Part shown: piece after piece, positions 43,327-50,727 of the stretch
Numbering within the stretch: position 1 is the first letter of the stretch
How the letters are laid out: each line of letters starts with the position of its first letter
From: Helicobacter_F equorum
Lineage (GTDB): Bacteria; Campylobacterota; Campylobacteria; Campylobacterales; Helicobacteraceae
NCBI RefSeq assembly: GCF_042649585.1
Contig: NZ_JBHRZM010000009.1
Coordinates: 310,001-374,000 of the forward strand
Length of the DNA: 64,000 bases
Direction of reading: 5' to 3'
The notes under the pieces: generated by a model
What the model saw: the letters and a program-made list of their open reading frames with translations, nothing else
Databases searched by the model: none
What the model was told of the DNA's origin: nothing
Translations under genes and position numbers: made by a program

Positions 43327-46300
43327 TTTTGGCAAAAAATCCTCTAGTGCTTGATATATGCCTTTAATAATGTGTGTAGGCGTGTAATACGCATCAAGGA
43401 TTGTTCCTTTGAGATTTTTTAATGTTGTCGTATCAAGCAAAGATTCTAACTTTGCAAGGCTTTCGCTCCCCTCTCTAAATGCCGATGAAAGCCCACCAAA
43501 TCCACTATAACTATTTAAAATACTCTTTTGCTCGTTGCTTAGCTCTCTTGGATTTTTTTGCAAATCTTGCAGAATCTCTATGGCTTTGATGTTGTTTTGA
43601 ATCCTCTGTTTTGGATTTATAACTTCATCGTATGGCTCAAAATGGAAGTTCTCTCCCTCAAGCTTTGCACTTGGTAATTGCAAGTCTCTAATTTCTGTTT
43701 TTGTGATGGCTTCTTGTGTGTCTTTATCTATGCTAATCGTTTGTATTGTATCTTTATCCACAAGCTTGATACTAGATTCATCGTTTGGTTGTGGTGCTTT
43801 TGGTGGTAGATTATAAATATTATATTCTTTTGGCTGTGTAGCTTCTTTTTGTGCGTCCTCATCAAGAAAATCAAACAATGTTCGCTCTTTTGGTGGATTT
43901 TTAAAATCCACTTCATTAGCGTTATGTATGCCCTTGTTTTCCTCTGCCTTTAGTCTTTGTTTTGCTTGATTTATCTTAGAGTTCATATCATTTCTAAGAG
44001 TTCTCTCAAGCTCTGCTGGATTGTTTGCTAAGTCTTGATTTTTACTAAGTTGTCTTTGCACATAATCATCAATCTTGCTTAACGCTCTTGTGCGTGTTAG
44101 AATACCAAACCCTGCTAACTCATCTGCAAAGCCTAATACAAACTTAGTTGGATTAAATGTTTGTGGTCCTTGTGTGTTTGTGGTCTCTTGTGTGGTTGCT
44201 TTAGATTGTGTTTGTGGTATAATGTCTTCAGAGTTTAAAGGCAGAGTCTCGCCTTTTGTAAAAGAAGCAGAGTTGCTACCTTGCTTCTCGCTCTGTAATT
44301 TAGAGTTATCAAATGCAGTAACTACCCATTTATTTTCTCCTATTTTTACACCATTTTCATTCCACCCTATATTTAAACCTACTTTATAATCACCTAAAGT
44401 GATATTGTAGCCATTATGTGTTTTTACTACCGCCCCATTTTCTACAATCGCATCTAACTCTTTTGCTATGTCTTTAAACTCGCCCCCGTGCTTGTCTAAA
44501 ATATGTTTTAAGCCGAAGTTAGAATCCCCCCAAACGACATCAATATCCCCTAAGCCATCTTTATAAAACGCCCCCGCGACTTGCCCCTGTTTTTCAAGCA
44601 AAAGCTTTTTAACAGCATCGCCCCCAGCGTGATAGAACTCAGCGTAATTTGTGCCAAACTCTTTAATCGGTGTTATATCAAGCTCTTTTTCTAGCTCCGC
44701 TCTTTGCTTTGCCAATTTAGCAGAAAAATAATTTCTCTGCTTTGTTATCAGCTCACCTTGTAGCTCAGTAGCTCTTTGTATGGCTTCATTTCTTTCCGCT
44801 TCTCCGATTATGAATCTTCTTGCTGTGTTTATTTCATCTTTAAGCCCGTTTTCTCTAGCCCATCTATGTGTATTTGCTCTAAAATTCTTATCCAAAAGTC
44901 TAGCATTGTCAAAATACCTTTCTTCGCTAAGCACATCTTCAGGGTTGTTGCGTATAGTAGTTAGCGACGCCCTAGCACTTCGTGCGTTATATTCTTTTTC
45001 TAGCATTTTTGGGTCTGCTTTTAGCTTTGCTTCTTGTATGGCTTTTTCTTTTGCTTCTAATATTTCTTGTGCGTTATTAAGCTCTTTTTGCTTCTCAATT
45101 ATTTTTTTATGGCTTGGCAGTTCATTATCTATTTCATTTGCTAGTGGATCAATCTTGCTATAATATTTTTCTCTTATAATCTCTTTTTGCTCTTTTGTTT
45201 GAGCTTTACTAAACTCATCATAATATTCATCTCTTAATCTATCAAGCTCTTTGGCTTTTGGATGTGCTTCTTCCTCATCAATACGCTTTTTTTGCAAATC
45301 ATTGATTTCTTTGCGCAAGTTTTCTATTTCTTGCTTTAGCTCTCCTGTTGCTTTATCACCTAGACCACTATAAGCGGACAAGTTCGTGGTGTCGCCTTTT
45401 ATTTCATCTGGTATTTTGCCTTTTGTCCTTTTTTGGTCCAAATTCTGTGCGTGTGGATTCTCACTTTGTTTGCTTATTTCCTGCTTTTGAATCGAGTTTT
45501 TATATTTGTTATTTAATTGTTCTTTAATCTCAATAGCTTTGCTTTTGATTAGCTCACTTTCTTTGCTATCGTGTATTCTTTGTCGATTTTGCAATTCTAA
45601 TTGATTGTATTGTTGTATTGTTTCATATACTTGTTTTAGCTTATCGTTAAATGCTGAGGGTTTTTTGTCTAAAAAATATTTTTTAAACATTTCTACATCT
45701 TTAGCGTTTGATAGCTTGTTTTTATTAAATTCTCTTGTGTAGAAACCAAATTTAGTCTCAAATTCATAATACAAAGGTTTATGATAATCTCTATATTCTT
45801 TGTAGAATGTATTAAACTCATCTAAAGCTTGTTTGAAATCTGCTTTAGTTATGCTGGTATCTTGCAAAGCTCTTATTTCTTTATCCATAATCTCATTAAC
45901 ATTTTCTTTTAGTAGCCTTAAGCTAACGCTGTTAATGGGTTCGTATTGCAATATTTCCTCATAGCTTGAAAAATGTGGCATAAGTCTTTTGGCTTTTTTA
46001 TAGGCTCTCTCAAGTATTTGGCTTTCCTCATCTATGAGTAAGCTTTGTTGTTTTATTAAGTCCTCCCATTTTTCACTACCTACCAAATCTTTGCTTCTTA
46101 AATCCTCTTTGTGTTCTTTTAAGAGCTTTGCTTTATCTTGTAGTGTCTTGTCTTGTTGTTCAAACTCATCAAAGATATTTTTTAGCTCCTCTTGTCCCTT
46201 ATGTTGTTTTGATTGTTCTTTTTTGGTAGAATTGGCTTTAGAGTTTAAAGGCAGAGTCTCGCCTTTTGTGATTGCGGAAGATGCATATAAACTTTCCGCA

Positions 46301-47916
46301 TTCTCTTTTTTATCAAGGTTTTTTACTGCATTGTCCGAAGTAGAAGTAAAAGGGTGTTCGGTGAAAGTGTCTCTCTTGTCCTTGTTTTTTTCGAAAGCTG
46401 TAATGATAAAGTTTCTTTTATCTCCTTTATATTCTGCACTCAATCCTATTACATAATTATCTTTTTCAATACGATACCTTATATTGTTTTGGTTGATTAA
46501 ATTGCCTTTTTCTATAATTTCAGGGATTAATCTTATATCAAAATCTGGGTGCTTATCTAGTATGTGTGCCAATCCATAGCCTTTATGATTTTTAGGATCT
46601 GTTATTTCACCCCAAACAAGATCAATATCCCCTAAGTTCTCTTTGTGGAATGCACTTTGTATATATCCTGATTGCTTATCAAGTAAAAAATCAATGGCAT
46701 TTTTTCCTACAAAAAAATCTTTTGGGTTTATTGAAATCCCATAATCTGCTAAGTTTTGTTCTAGGTTCTTTTTGGTGGCTTCATTATTCCAAAGCACTCC
46801 AAAAGGTTCTCCATTTGCTTTAAACGCTTTATCTAGTGCTTGATTAAATGGTTGCTTAATGCTTTTATCTACTAGCAAATCTACCAAGCCCCAATCACTT
46901 AATAAAGAAATATCCTCAAGATATTCATTCAATAAATTATATGAATAATGGTAGTTTGCTAGATTATCCTTATTTGCGTGTGCCAAATACAAATCGCTAT
47001 CAGTTAATCCTTCTTTTAGTTTTTTGGCTGTGTTTATCAATACGTTTGGTGATCTGTATTCATTATTGATTTGTTTGTCTTTGTAATATAGTTCTCTACC
47101 ATTCAATAATGTTATGTCTTCTCCAAAGTCAATTTTACTTCCAGTTAAATCGAGTAAATATTTATCAGAGAGATCTTTTTGAGCCTTTTTGTATGCTCCT
47201 TTGATCAATGTATCAATAAGTGTGCTTGTATCCTTATTTGTTGTCGGCTGTTTTAAAAATTCCTCTGCGATATGTGTATCATAAGGGATATAACCTTTTT
47301 CATCAAACCCAAGATGTATTTTTGATGGTTTTTCATCAATGCGTGTAATACTGACTTCTAGATTCTCTTTGGGGTCTCTTTGAAGTTTTGGTGTTTGCAA
47401 CACTTGCTCTAGTTTCTCTTTTGTTTCAAGGTATGGGATAAATTGCTGTATTTCTTTTTTAAATGCACCTGTATATTGCACAATATCATTAATATTTGTA
47501 AAAGAATCTATTTCTTTTAGCACACTTGGTATTTGTTGTTTTGCTTGATCGCTTAGGTGTTTTGAGAATGCTTGTAAATATTGCTTGATTGCCTCTGTTT
47601 GTAGTTTTTCTTTAGGTCCTAAATCAAAAAGGCTTGATTCTTGTGCTTTAGGTTTAGTATGTAGGTTCTCTTTGCTTACTAAGAGTTGTTGTGGTTCTTT
47701 TGTTTGTGTGCTTTGATTATTAAAGGCATTATAGGTTCTCTCTTTATTTCTTAGCTCTGGGAGTAAGTCTATAACCTTGCTTGTATTAGCACTTGCCTCG
47801 CCTTTAGTGATGAGATTTTCTATAAAATCATAAATATCCGCCTCGCTAAGTGGTTTGCCCTCTTTGAAAAATGTCGGTGTTATTAATTGTTCTAAATCGC
47901 TCTTGGTATCTTGCAT
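43309..47916 (-). CDS. Truncated giant mobile-element protein with two PBECR-like modules, fused to the CRISPR array
   Basis: A 1535-codon frame of the type found on Helicobacter/Campylobacter integrative elements and phage islands. It has two related modules, at about residues 380-510 (LGDIDLVWGEI, GLAHILDKHPDF, NFIITAFEKNK) and 1075-1210 (LGDIDVVWGDS, GLKHILDKHGGEF, KWVVTAFDNSK), resembling the phage Barnase-EndoU-ColicinE5-RelE (PBECR) nuclease-like fold, each followed by KGETLPLNS. Between them lies a long Glu/Lys coiled coil. The end, YSGFGGLSSAFREGS then AYYTPTHIIKGIYQALEDFLPK, is the known lead-in to an N6-adenine methyltransferase/helicase core, but that core is absent: the frame enters the CRISPR repeat and ends VLVPF-stop. 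Intact relatives, from family knowledge, are far longer. Probably a non-functional or partly functional remnant. Confidence 0.85.
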   Translation of the reverse strand: MQDTKSDLEQLITPTFFKEGKPLSEADIYDFIENLITKGEASANTSKVIDLLPELRNKERTYNAFNNQSTQTKEPQQLLVSKENLHTKPKAQESSLFDLGPKEKLQTEAIKQYLQAFSKHLSDQAKQQIPSVLKEIDSFTNINDIVQYTGAFKKEIQQFIPYLETKEKLEQVLQTPKLQRDPKENLEVSITRIDEKPSKIHLGFDEKGYIPYDTHIAEEFLKQPTTNKDTSTLIDTLIKGAYKKAQKDLSDKYLLDLTGSKIDFGEDITLLNGRELYYKDKQINNEYRSPNVLINTAKKLKEGLTDSDLYLAHANKDNLANYHYSYNLLNEYLEDISLLSDWGLVDLLVDKSIKQPFNQALDKAFKANGEPFGVLWNNEATKKNLEQNLADYGISINPKDFFVGKNAIDFLLDKQSGYIQSAFHKENLGDIDLVWGEITDPKNHKGYGLAHILDKHPDFDIRLIPEIIEKGNLINQNNIRYRIEKDNYVIGLSAEYKGDKRNFIITAFEKNKDKRDTFTEHPFTSTSDNAVKNLDKKENAESLYASSAITKGETLPLNSKANSTKKEQSKQHKGQEELKNIFDEFEQQDKTLQDKAKLLKEHKEDLRSKDLVGSEKWEDLIKQQSLLIDEESQILERAYKKAKRLMPHFSSYEEILQYEPINSVSLRLLKENVNEIMDKEIRALQDTSITKADFKQALDEFNTFYKEYRDYHKPLYYEFETKFGFYTREFNKNKLSNAKDVEMFKKYFLDKKPSAFNDKLKQVYETIQQYNQLELQNRQRIHDSKESELIKSKAIEIKEQLNNKYKNSIQKQEISKQSENPHAQNLDQKRTKGKIPDEIKGDTTNLSAYSGLGDKATGELKQEIENLRKEINDLQKKRIDEEEAHPKAKELDRLRDEYYDEFSKAQTKEQKEIIREKYYSKIDPLANEIDNELPSHKKIIEKQKELNNAQEILEAKEKAIQEAKLKADPKMLEKEYNARSARASLTTIRNNPEDVLSEERYFDNARLLDKNFRANTHRWARENGLKDEINTARRFIIGEAERNEAIQRATELQGELITKQRNYFSAKLAKQRAELEKELDITPIKEFGTNYAEFYHAGGDAVKKLLLEKQGQVAGAFYKDGLGDIDVVWGDSNFGLKHILDKHGGEFKDIAKELDAIVENGAVVKTHNGYNITLGDYKVGLNIGWNENGVKIGENKWVVTAFDNSKLQSEKQGSNSASFTKGETLPLNSEDIIPQTQSKATTQETTNTQGPQTFNPTKFVLGFADELAGFGILTRTRALSKIDDYVQRQLSKNQDLANNPAELERTLRNDMNSKINQAKQRLKAEENKGIHNANEVDFKNPPKERTLFDFLDEDAQKEATQPKEYNIYNLPPKAPQPNDESSIKLVDKDTIQTISIDKDTQEAITKTEIRDLQLPSAKLEGENFHFEPYDEVINPKQRIQNNIKAIEILQDLQKNPRELSNEQKSILNSYSGFGGLSSAFREGSESLAKLESLLDTTTLKNLKGTILDAYYTPTHIIKGIYQALEDFLPKVLVPF
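44230..44259. repeat. 30-bp perfect direct repeat, copy 1
   Basis: Identical to 46240-46269. On the minus strand both copies encode the KGETLPLNS peptide that follows each PBECR-like module, in the same reading frame (2010 bp apart). Confidence 0.9.
46240..46269. repeat. 30-bp perfect direct repeat, copy 2
   Basis: Second copy of the 44230-44259 repeat, following the first PBECR-like module at about residue 550 of the protein. Confidence 0.9.
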
Positions 47917-47924
47917 TCTTTTTT

Positions 47925-48195
47925 AGCCCACTATTACAAGCTTTTCAATAAATTGTATTGCTTTGAGATAATCTTTTTTACACCATCTTCTTCTTTGCAA
48001 TACATATCCCCAAGAGCCATGCATCCATACATTTTGTCACACTCACAAGCTTTTTATAGTCTTTTTGCATATAGGCTTTCAAAGCCTCTTTAGAATCTAT
48101 ATATATTTCACTAAGTGCCATATGCAACGTTTAACCCCAAGATGACAAGTTTTTCATCTGTATTTCTTTGTAAATCAAAGATATAGAGATTGTCT
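47925..48195 (-). pseudogene. Broken Sel1-repeat (Hcp-like) gene remnant and adjoining debris
   Basis: On the minus strand an ATG at 48121 opens MALSEIYIDSKEALKAYMQ, then KDYKKLVSVTKCMDA. Near 48020 the likeness moves to another frame (MALGDMYCKEEDGVKK), and near 47970 to a third (DYLKAIQFIEK). Put together these give a Sel1-type repeat of the Helicobacter cysteine-rich Hcp family, broken by at least two frameshifts. Just before it, bases 48194-48111 hold an open stretch ending NTDEKLVILGLNVAYGT-stop that overlaps the ATG and may be the tail of another lost gene. It lies directly upstream of the truncated mobile-element gene. The rest of 48196-48324 shows nothing recognisable. Confidence 0.55.
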
Positions 48196-48324
48196 CAAAA
48201 CAATTACAAAAGAAAGTCTTTTATGATGTATGCAGATATCGCAATAGCTCGTAATAATTTTGGTGCTTTTTGTAAAAGTAAACCGAAAGGATAAGAGAGA
48301 ATCTAACTAGAATAGAAACTATAG

Positions 48325-48353
48325 CAGGTATCGCAAGAAGTTTGCAATACCTG
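48325..48353 (-). terminator. Hairpin after trxB
   Basis: Inverted repeat CAGGTAT-C-GCAA / TTGC-A-ATACCTG around a 5-nt loop, starting about 10 nt past the trxB stop. The downstream U content on the minus strand is modest (TAGTTTCTATT), so termination may be partial. Confidence 0.6.
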
Positions 48354-48363
48354 TTTTATGGTA

Positions 48364-49299
48364 TTAATGGTGCTCAAGGTAAGCGATAGCTTGGAGTGCG
48401 GCGGTAGCACCATCACCAGCGGCACATACGACTTGTTTTGGGGCTTGTACACGCACATCACCAGCAGCAAAAAGCCCAGGGACACTGGTTTTCATAGATA
48501 GATCTACCTTTATGCTATTCCACTCATCACATTCACAAAGCATACTGCCATCAGGTTGTTTGAGAATCTGTGTATTTACATCATAACCCACAAATACAAA
48601 AACACCAAATACTGCCAAATCTTGCACAGCTCCGCTTTGGATATTTTTGATTGTTACACCCGTTACACCGCTATTATCACCTTTGATTTCTTCTATTATT
48701 GTGGGGGTGATAATCTCTATTTTTGGATTTTCTTTGACATGTTGGATTGTTACAGGTGCAGCACGAAAACCATCTCGTCTATGGATAAGATAGATTTTGT
48801 TGCAGATTCTAGAGAGATAGATCGCTTCTTCAAGTGCTGTATCGCCACCGCCAATGACTGCTACATCTTTACCTTTGTAAAAAAATCCATCACAAGTCGC
48901 GCAAGTGCTTACACCACGCCCCCAAAATATATCCTCGCCTTTTACACCAGATCGTTTTGGTCGTCCACCTGCCGCAAAAATCACCGCTTTGGCTTCTACG
49001 ACTTTGCCATCGCCTTGTGTGATTGTAAAAATATCGCCCTGTTTGCTCACCATACTAATTTCTGTCATTTCGTGCTTCAATCCGAATCTAAAGCATTGCT
49101 CTTGCCATGGCTCCATGAAGTCCAAACCGCTTTTGATTTCTTTGACGCCCGGATAGTTTTCTATTTCACTACTACCTGTGATTTGTCCGCCAGGCATTCC
49201 CTTTTCAAATAAAACAACATTTTTTATCCCGCCTCGTGTTGCATATAATCCTGCAGTAAGTCCAGCAGGACCACCACCAATAATTGCTAGATCAATCAT
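48364..49299 (-). CDS. trxB: Thioredoxin reductase
   Basis: A FAD/NADPH flavoenzyme that reduces thioredoxin. FAD motif IIGGGPAGLTAGLYATRGG at the N-terminus; redox-active CATC with Cys133 and Cys136 in STCATCDGFFYKG; NADPH motif VIGGGDTALEEA; C-terminal FAD-binding LFAAGDVRVQAPKQVVCAAGDG. 311 residues is typical of low-molecular-weight TrxB. No trxA lies beside it. Its downstream side faces the mobile-element remnant, its upstream side the ankyrin gene (76 nt). Confidence 0.96.
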   Translation of the reverse strand: MIDLAIIGGGPAGLTAGLYATRGGIKNVVLFEKGMPGGQITGSSEIENYPGVKEIKSGLDFMEPWQEQCFRFGLKHEMTEISMVSKQGDIFTITQGDGKVVEAKAVIFAAGGRPKRSGVKGEDIFWGRGVSTCATCDGFFYKGKDVAVIGGGDTALEEAIYLSRICNKIYLIHRRDGFRAAPVTIQHVKENPKIEIITPTIIEEIKGDNSGVTGVTIKNIQSGAVQDLAVFGVFVFVGYDVNTQILKQPDGSMLCECDEWNSIKVDLSMKTSVPGLFAAGDVRVQAPKQVVCAAGDGATAALQAIAYLEHH

Positions 49300-49375
49300 T
49301 TGTATCTCCTTTGTTTTTAGATTAGAGGATTATATGACAATGTCTTAAACAAATGATATTTTTTGTTATTTATTG

Positions 49376-50221
49376 CTACCATAGCTGAAATTCTGTTTTT
49401 GTATTTTTGTATAAGCTTCGCGATCTTCCACCTATGTCGTATTCGACTGCAAAGCCATATTTCACACTTGCCAAGCCAGATTTTTTGATTTTTGCACCCT
49501 CATAGGTTTCTTGTGGCACACTAAGCACACCCACTGATCCTCCAGTTCTTGGTGCAAGTTTTTTATTGACACCTATTTCACTTATCAAATCTCCATCGAC
49601 ATAAAGTGCAAGGTATGTGATTGTAACAAACTCATCTGTTTTGTTACTGATATTAAGACCTACACTTCCTTTGCCTAGATTAAAGGCATTTGCACGCAAG
49701 ATAATATCATCATTTTCTATGCTTACTGCTGGCATAGTTTTGTTGGCAAGCACTACACGCGCTGGTGTGTCACCACGATTATTTTTGGCATACATATCTG
49801 CACCACTAGAGAGGAGGAGATTTATCATAGCAGTATTTTTTTTGAGCACAGCATAATGCAAGGGTGTGTTGCCTAAATGTTCATCGGCTACATTGACTTT
49901 GGCGCCCTTTTGTATGAGTTCTTTTGCCATACGCACATTACCCAATGCCACAACCTTGAGTAATGCAGTTTCACCATGGCATATAGCATTAACATCAGCT
50001 CCACGCTCTATGAGCAATCCCACAATCTCAATATTACCCTTACGCGCAGCATCATAAAGTGGTGTGCTACCGCGTAGTCTTGCTTCGACATCGGCTCCTA
50101 AGGAAATCCCCTTGCGGACTTCTGTATAGTTATTACTAAATAGCATATTATTGTATCGATCATTTGCTCCAAAACTCATACTTCCAAAACTTAAACACAT
50201 CATTAAGACTACAATTCGCAT
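49376..50221 (-). CDS. Exported ankyrin-repeat protein
   Basis: From ATG 50221, preceded by GGGGAGA, the 281-residue protein opens with a signal peptide (MRIVVLMMCLSFGSMSFG, likely cleavage near AND). Four ankyrin repeats follow (about residues 30-150): GSTPLYDAARKGNIEIVGLL, GETALLKVVALGNVRMAKEL, GNTPLHYAVLKKNTAMINLL and GDTPARVV. The C-terminal half (about 165-281) is a predicted beta-rich domain with no family I recognise (FNLGKGSVGLNISNKTDEFVTITYLALYVDGD). The frame is open 21 codons further upstream but that would bury the signal peptide. Likely periplasmic; partner unknown. HIT gene ends 10 nt upstream. Confidence 0.78.
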   Translation of the reverse strand: MRIVVLMMCLSFGSMSFGANDRYNNMLFSNNYTEVRKGISLGADVEARLRGSTPLYDAARKGNIEIVGLLIERGADVNAICHGETALLKVVALGNVRMAKELIQKGAKVNVADEHLGNTPLHYAVLKKNTAMINLLLSSGADMYAKNNRGDTPARVVLANKTMPAVSIENDDIILRANAFNLGKGSVGLNISNKTDEFVTITYLALYVDGDLISEIGVNKKLAPRTGGSVGVLSVPQETYEGAKIKKSGLASVKYGFAVEYDIGGRSRSLYKNTKTEFQLW

Positions 50222-50231
50222 ACTTCTCCCC

Positions 50232-50717
50232 TTAGTGTAGATGTTTTTTGGCAAGTGTTGCGATTTTTTCAAAAATTTCATCAAAATCTACTCCATATGT
50301 GCGTGCATTAGCCACAGAAGTCATAAAGTTTGTATCTCCTATGTAGCGTGGAACAAAATGGATATGGATATGTTCAGGTATTCCTGCTCCACCGGCTTTT
50401 TTGATATTCATACCCATATTCACCCCACTAGCACCATATTCATACAAGATTCCAAAGGCTCTTTGACTTAGGGTTTGTATGTGTATCCAAACTTTAGAAT
50501 CTAATAATTCTGGTGAATCACAATGTGTGTGTGGGATAAGCATAAAATGTCCGGGCGTGTAAGGATAGAGATTCATCACACCAAAACAGACTTCATCACG
50601 ATAAAATACGCGGTTTTTCTTGTCTGATTCAGGAGAAGCGCTAATGGCGCAAAATACACAAGATGTATCCTTTGATCCAAAATATTCTTTGCGCCACGGA
50701 GCATAGATTCTTTGCAT
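50232..50717 (-). CDS. HIT-family nucleotide-binding protein
   Basis: A 161-residue histidine-triad hydrolase or transferase. The triad is in EHIHIHFVPRY near residue 115, and PYTPGHFMLIPHTH is the conserved strand. Residues CVFC near the N-terminus may bind zinc. Members hydrolyse Ap4A-type dinucleotides or nucleoside phosphoramidates. ATG 50717 follows AGGAGA; an upstream in-frame ATG at 50750 lies inside murF. The HIT-murF order corresponds to HP0741-HP0740 of H. pylori. Confidence 0.88.
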   Translation of the reverse strand: MQRIYAPWRKEYFGSKDTSCVFCAISASPESDKKNRVFYRDEVCFGVMNLYPYTPGHFMLIPHTHCDSPELLDSKVWIHIQTLSQRAFGILYEYGASGVNMGMNIKKAGGAGIPEHIHIHFVPRYIGDTNFMTSVANARTYGVDFDEIFEKIATLAKKHLH

Positions 50718-50727
50718 CACTCTCCTT

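Noticed and set aside
44116..44127. 12-nt match between spacer 2 (43129-43158) and the truncated element gene, suggesting self-targeting
   Set aside because: A 12-mer match somewhere in 64 kb is likely by chance for four spacers, and the flanking bases of the spacer do not match.
44776..46456. Several plus-strand frames over 60-140 codons within the element gene
   Set aside because: They are reverse-strand shadows of the Glu/Lys-rich coiled coil, giving Ser/Phe-rich low-complexity peptides without start signals.
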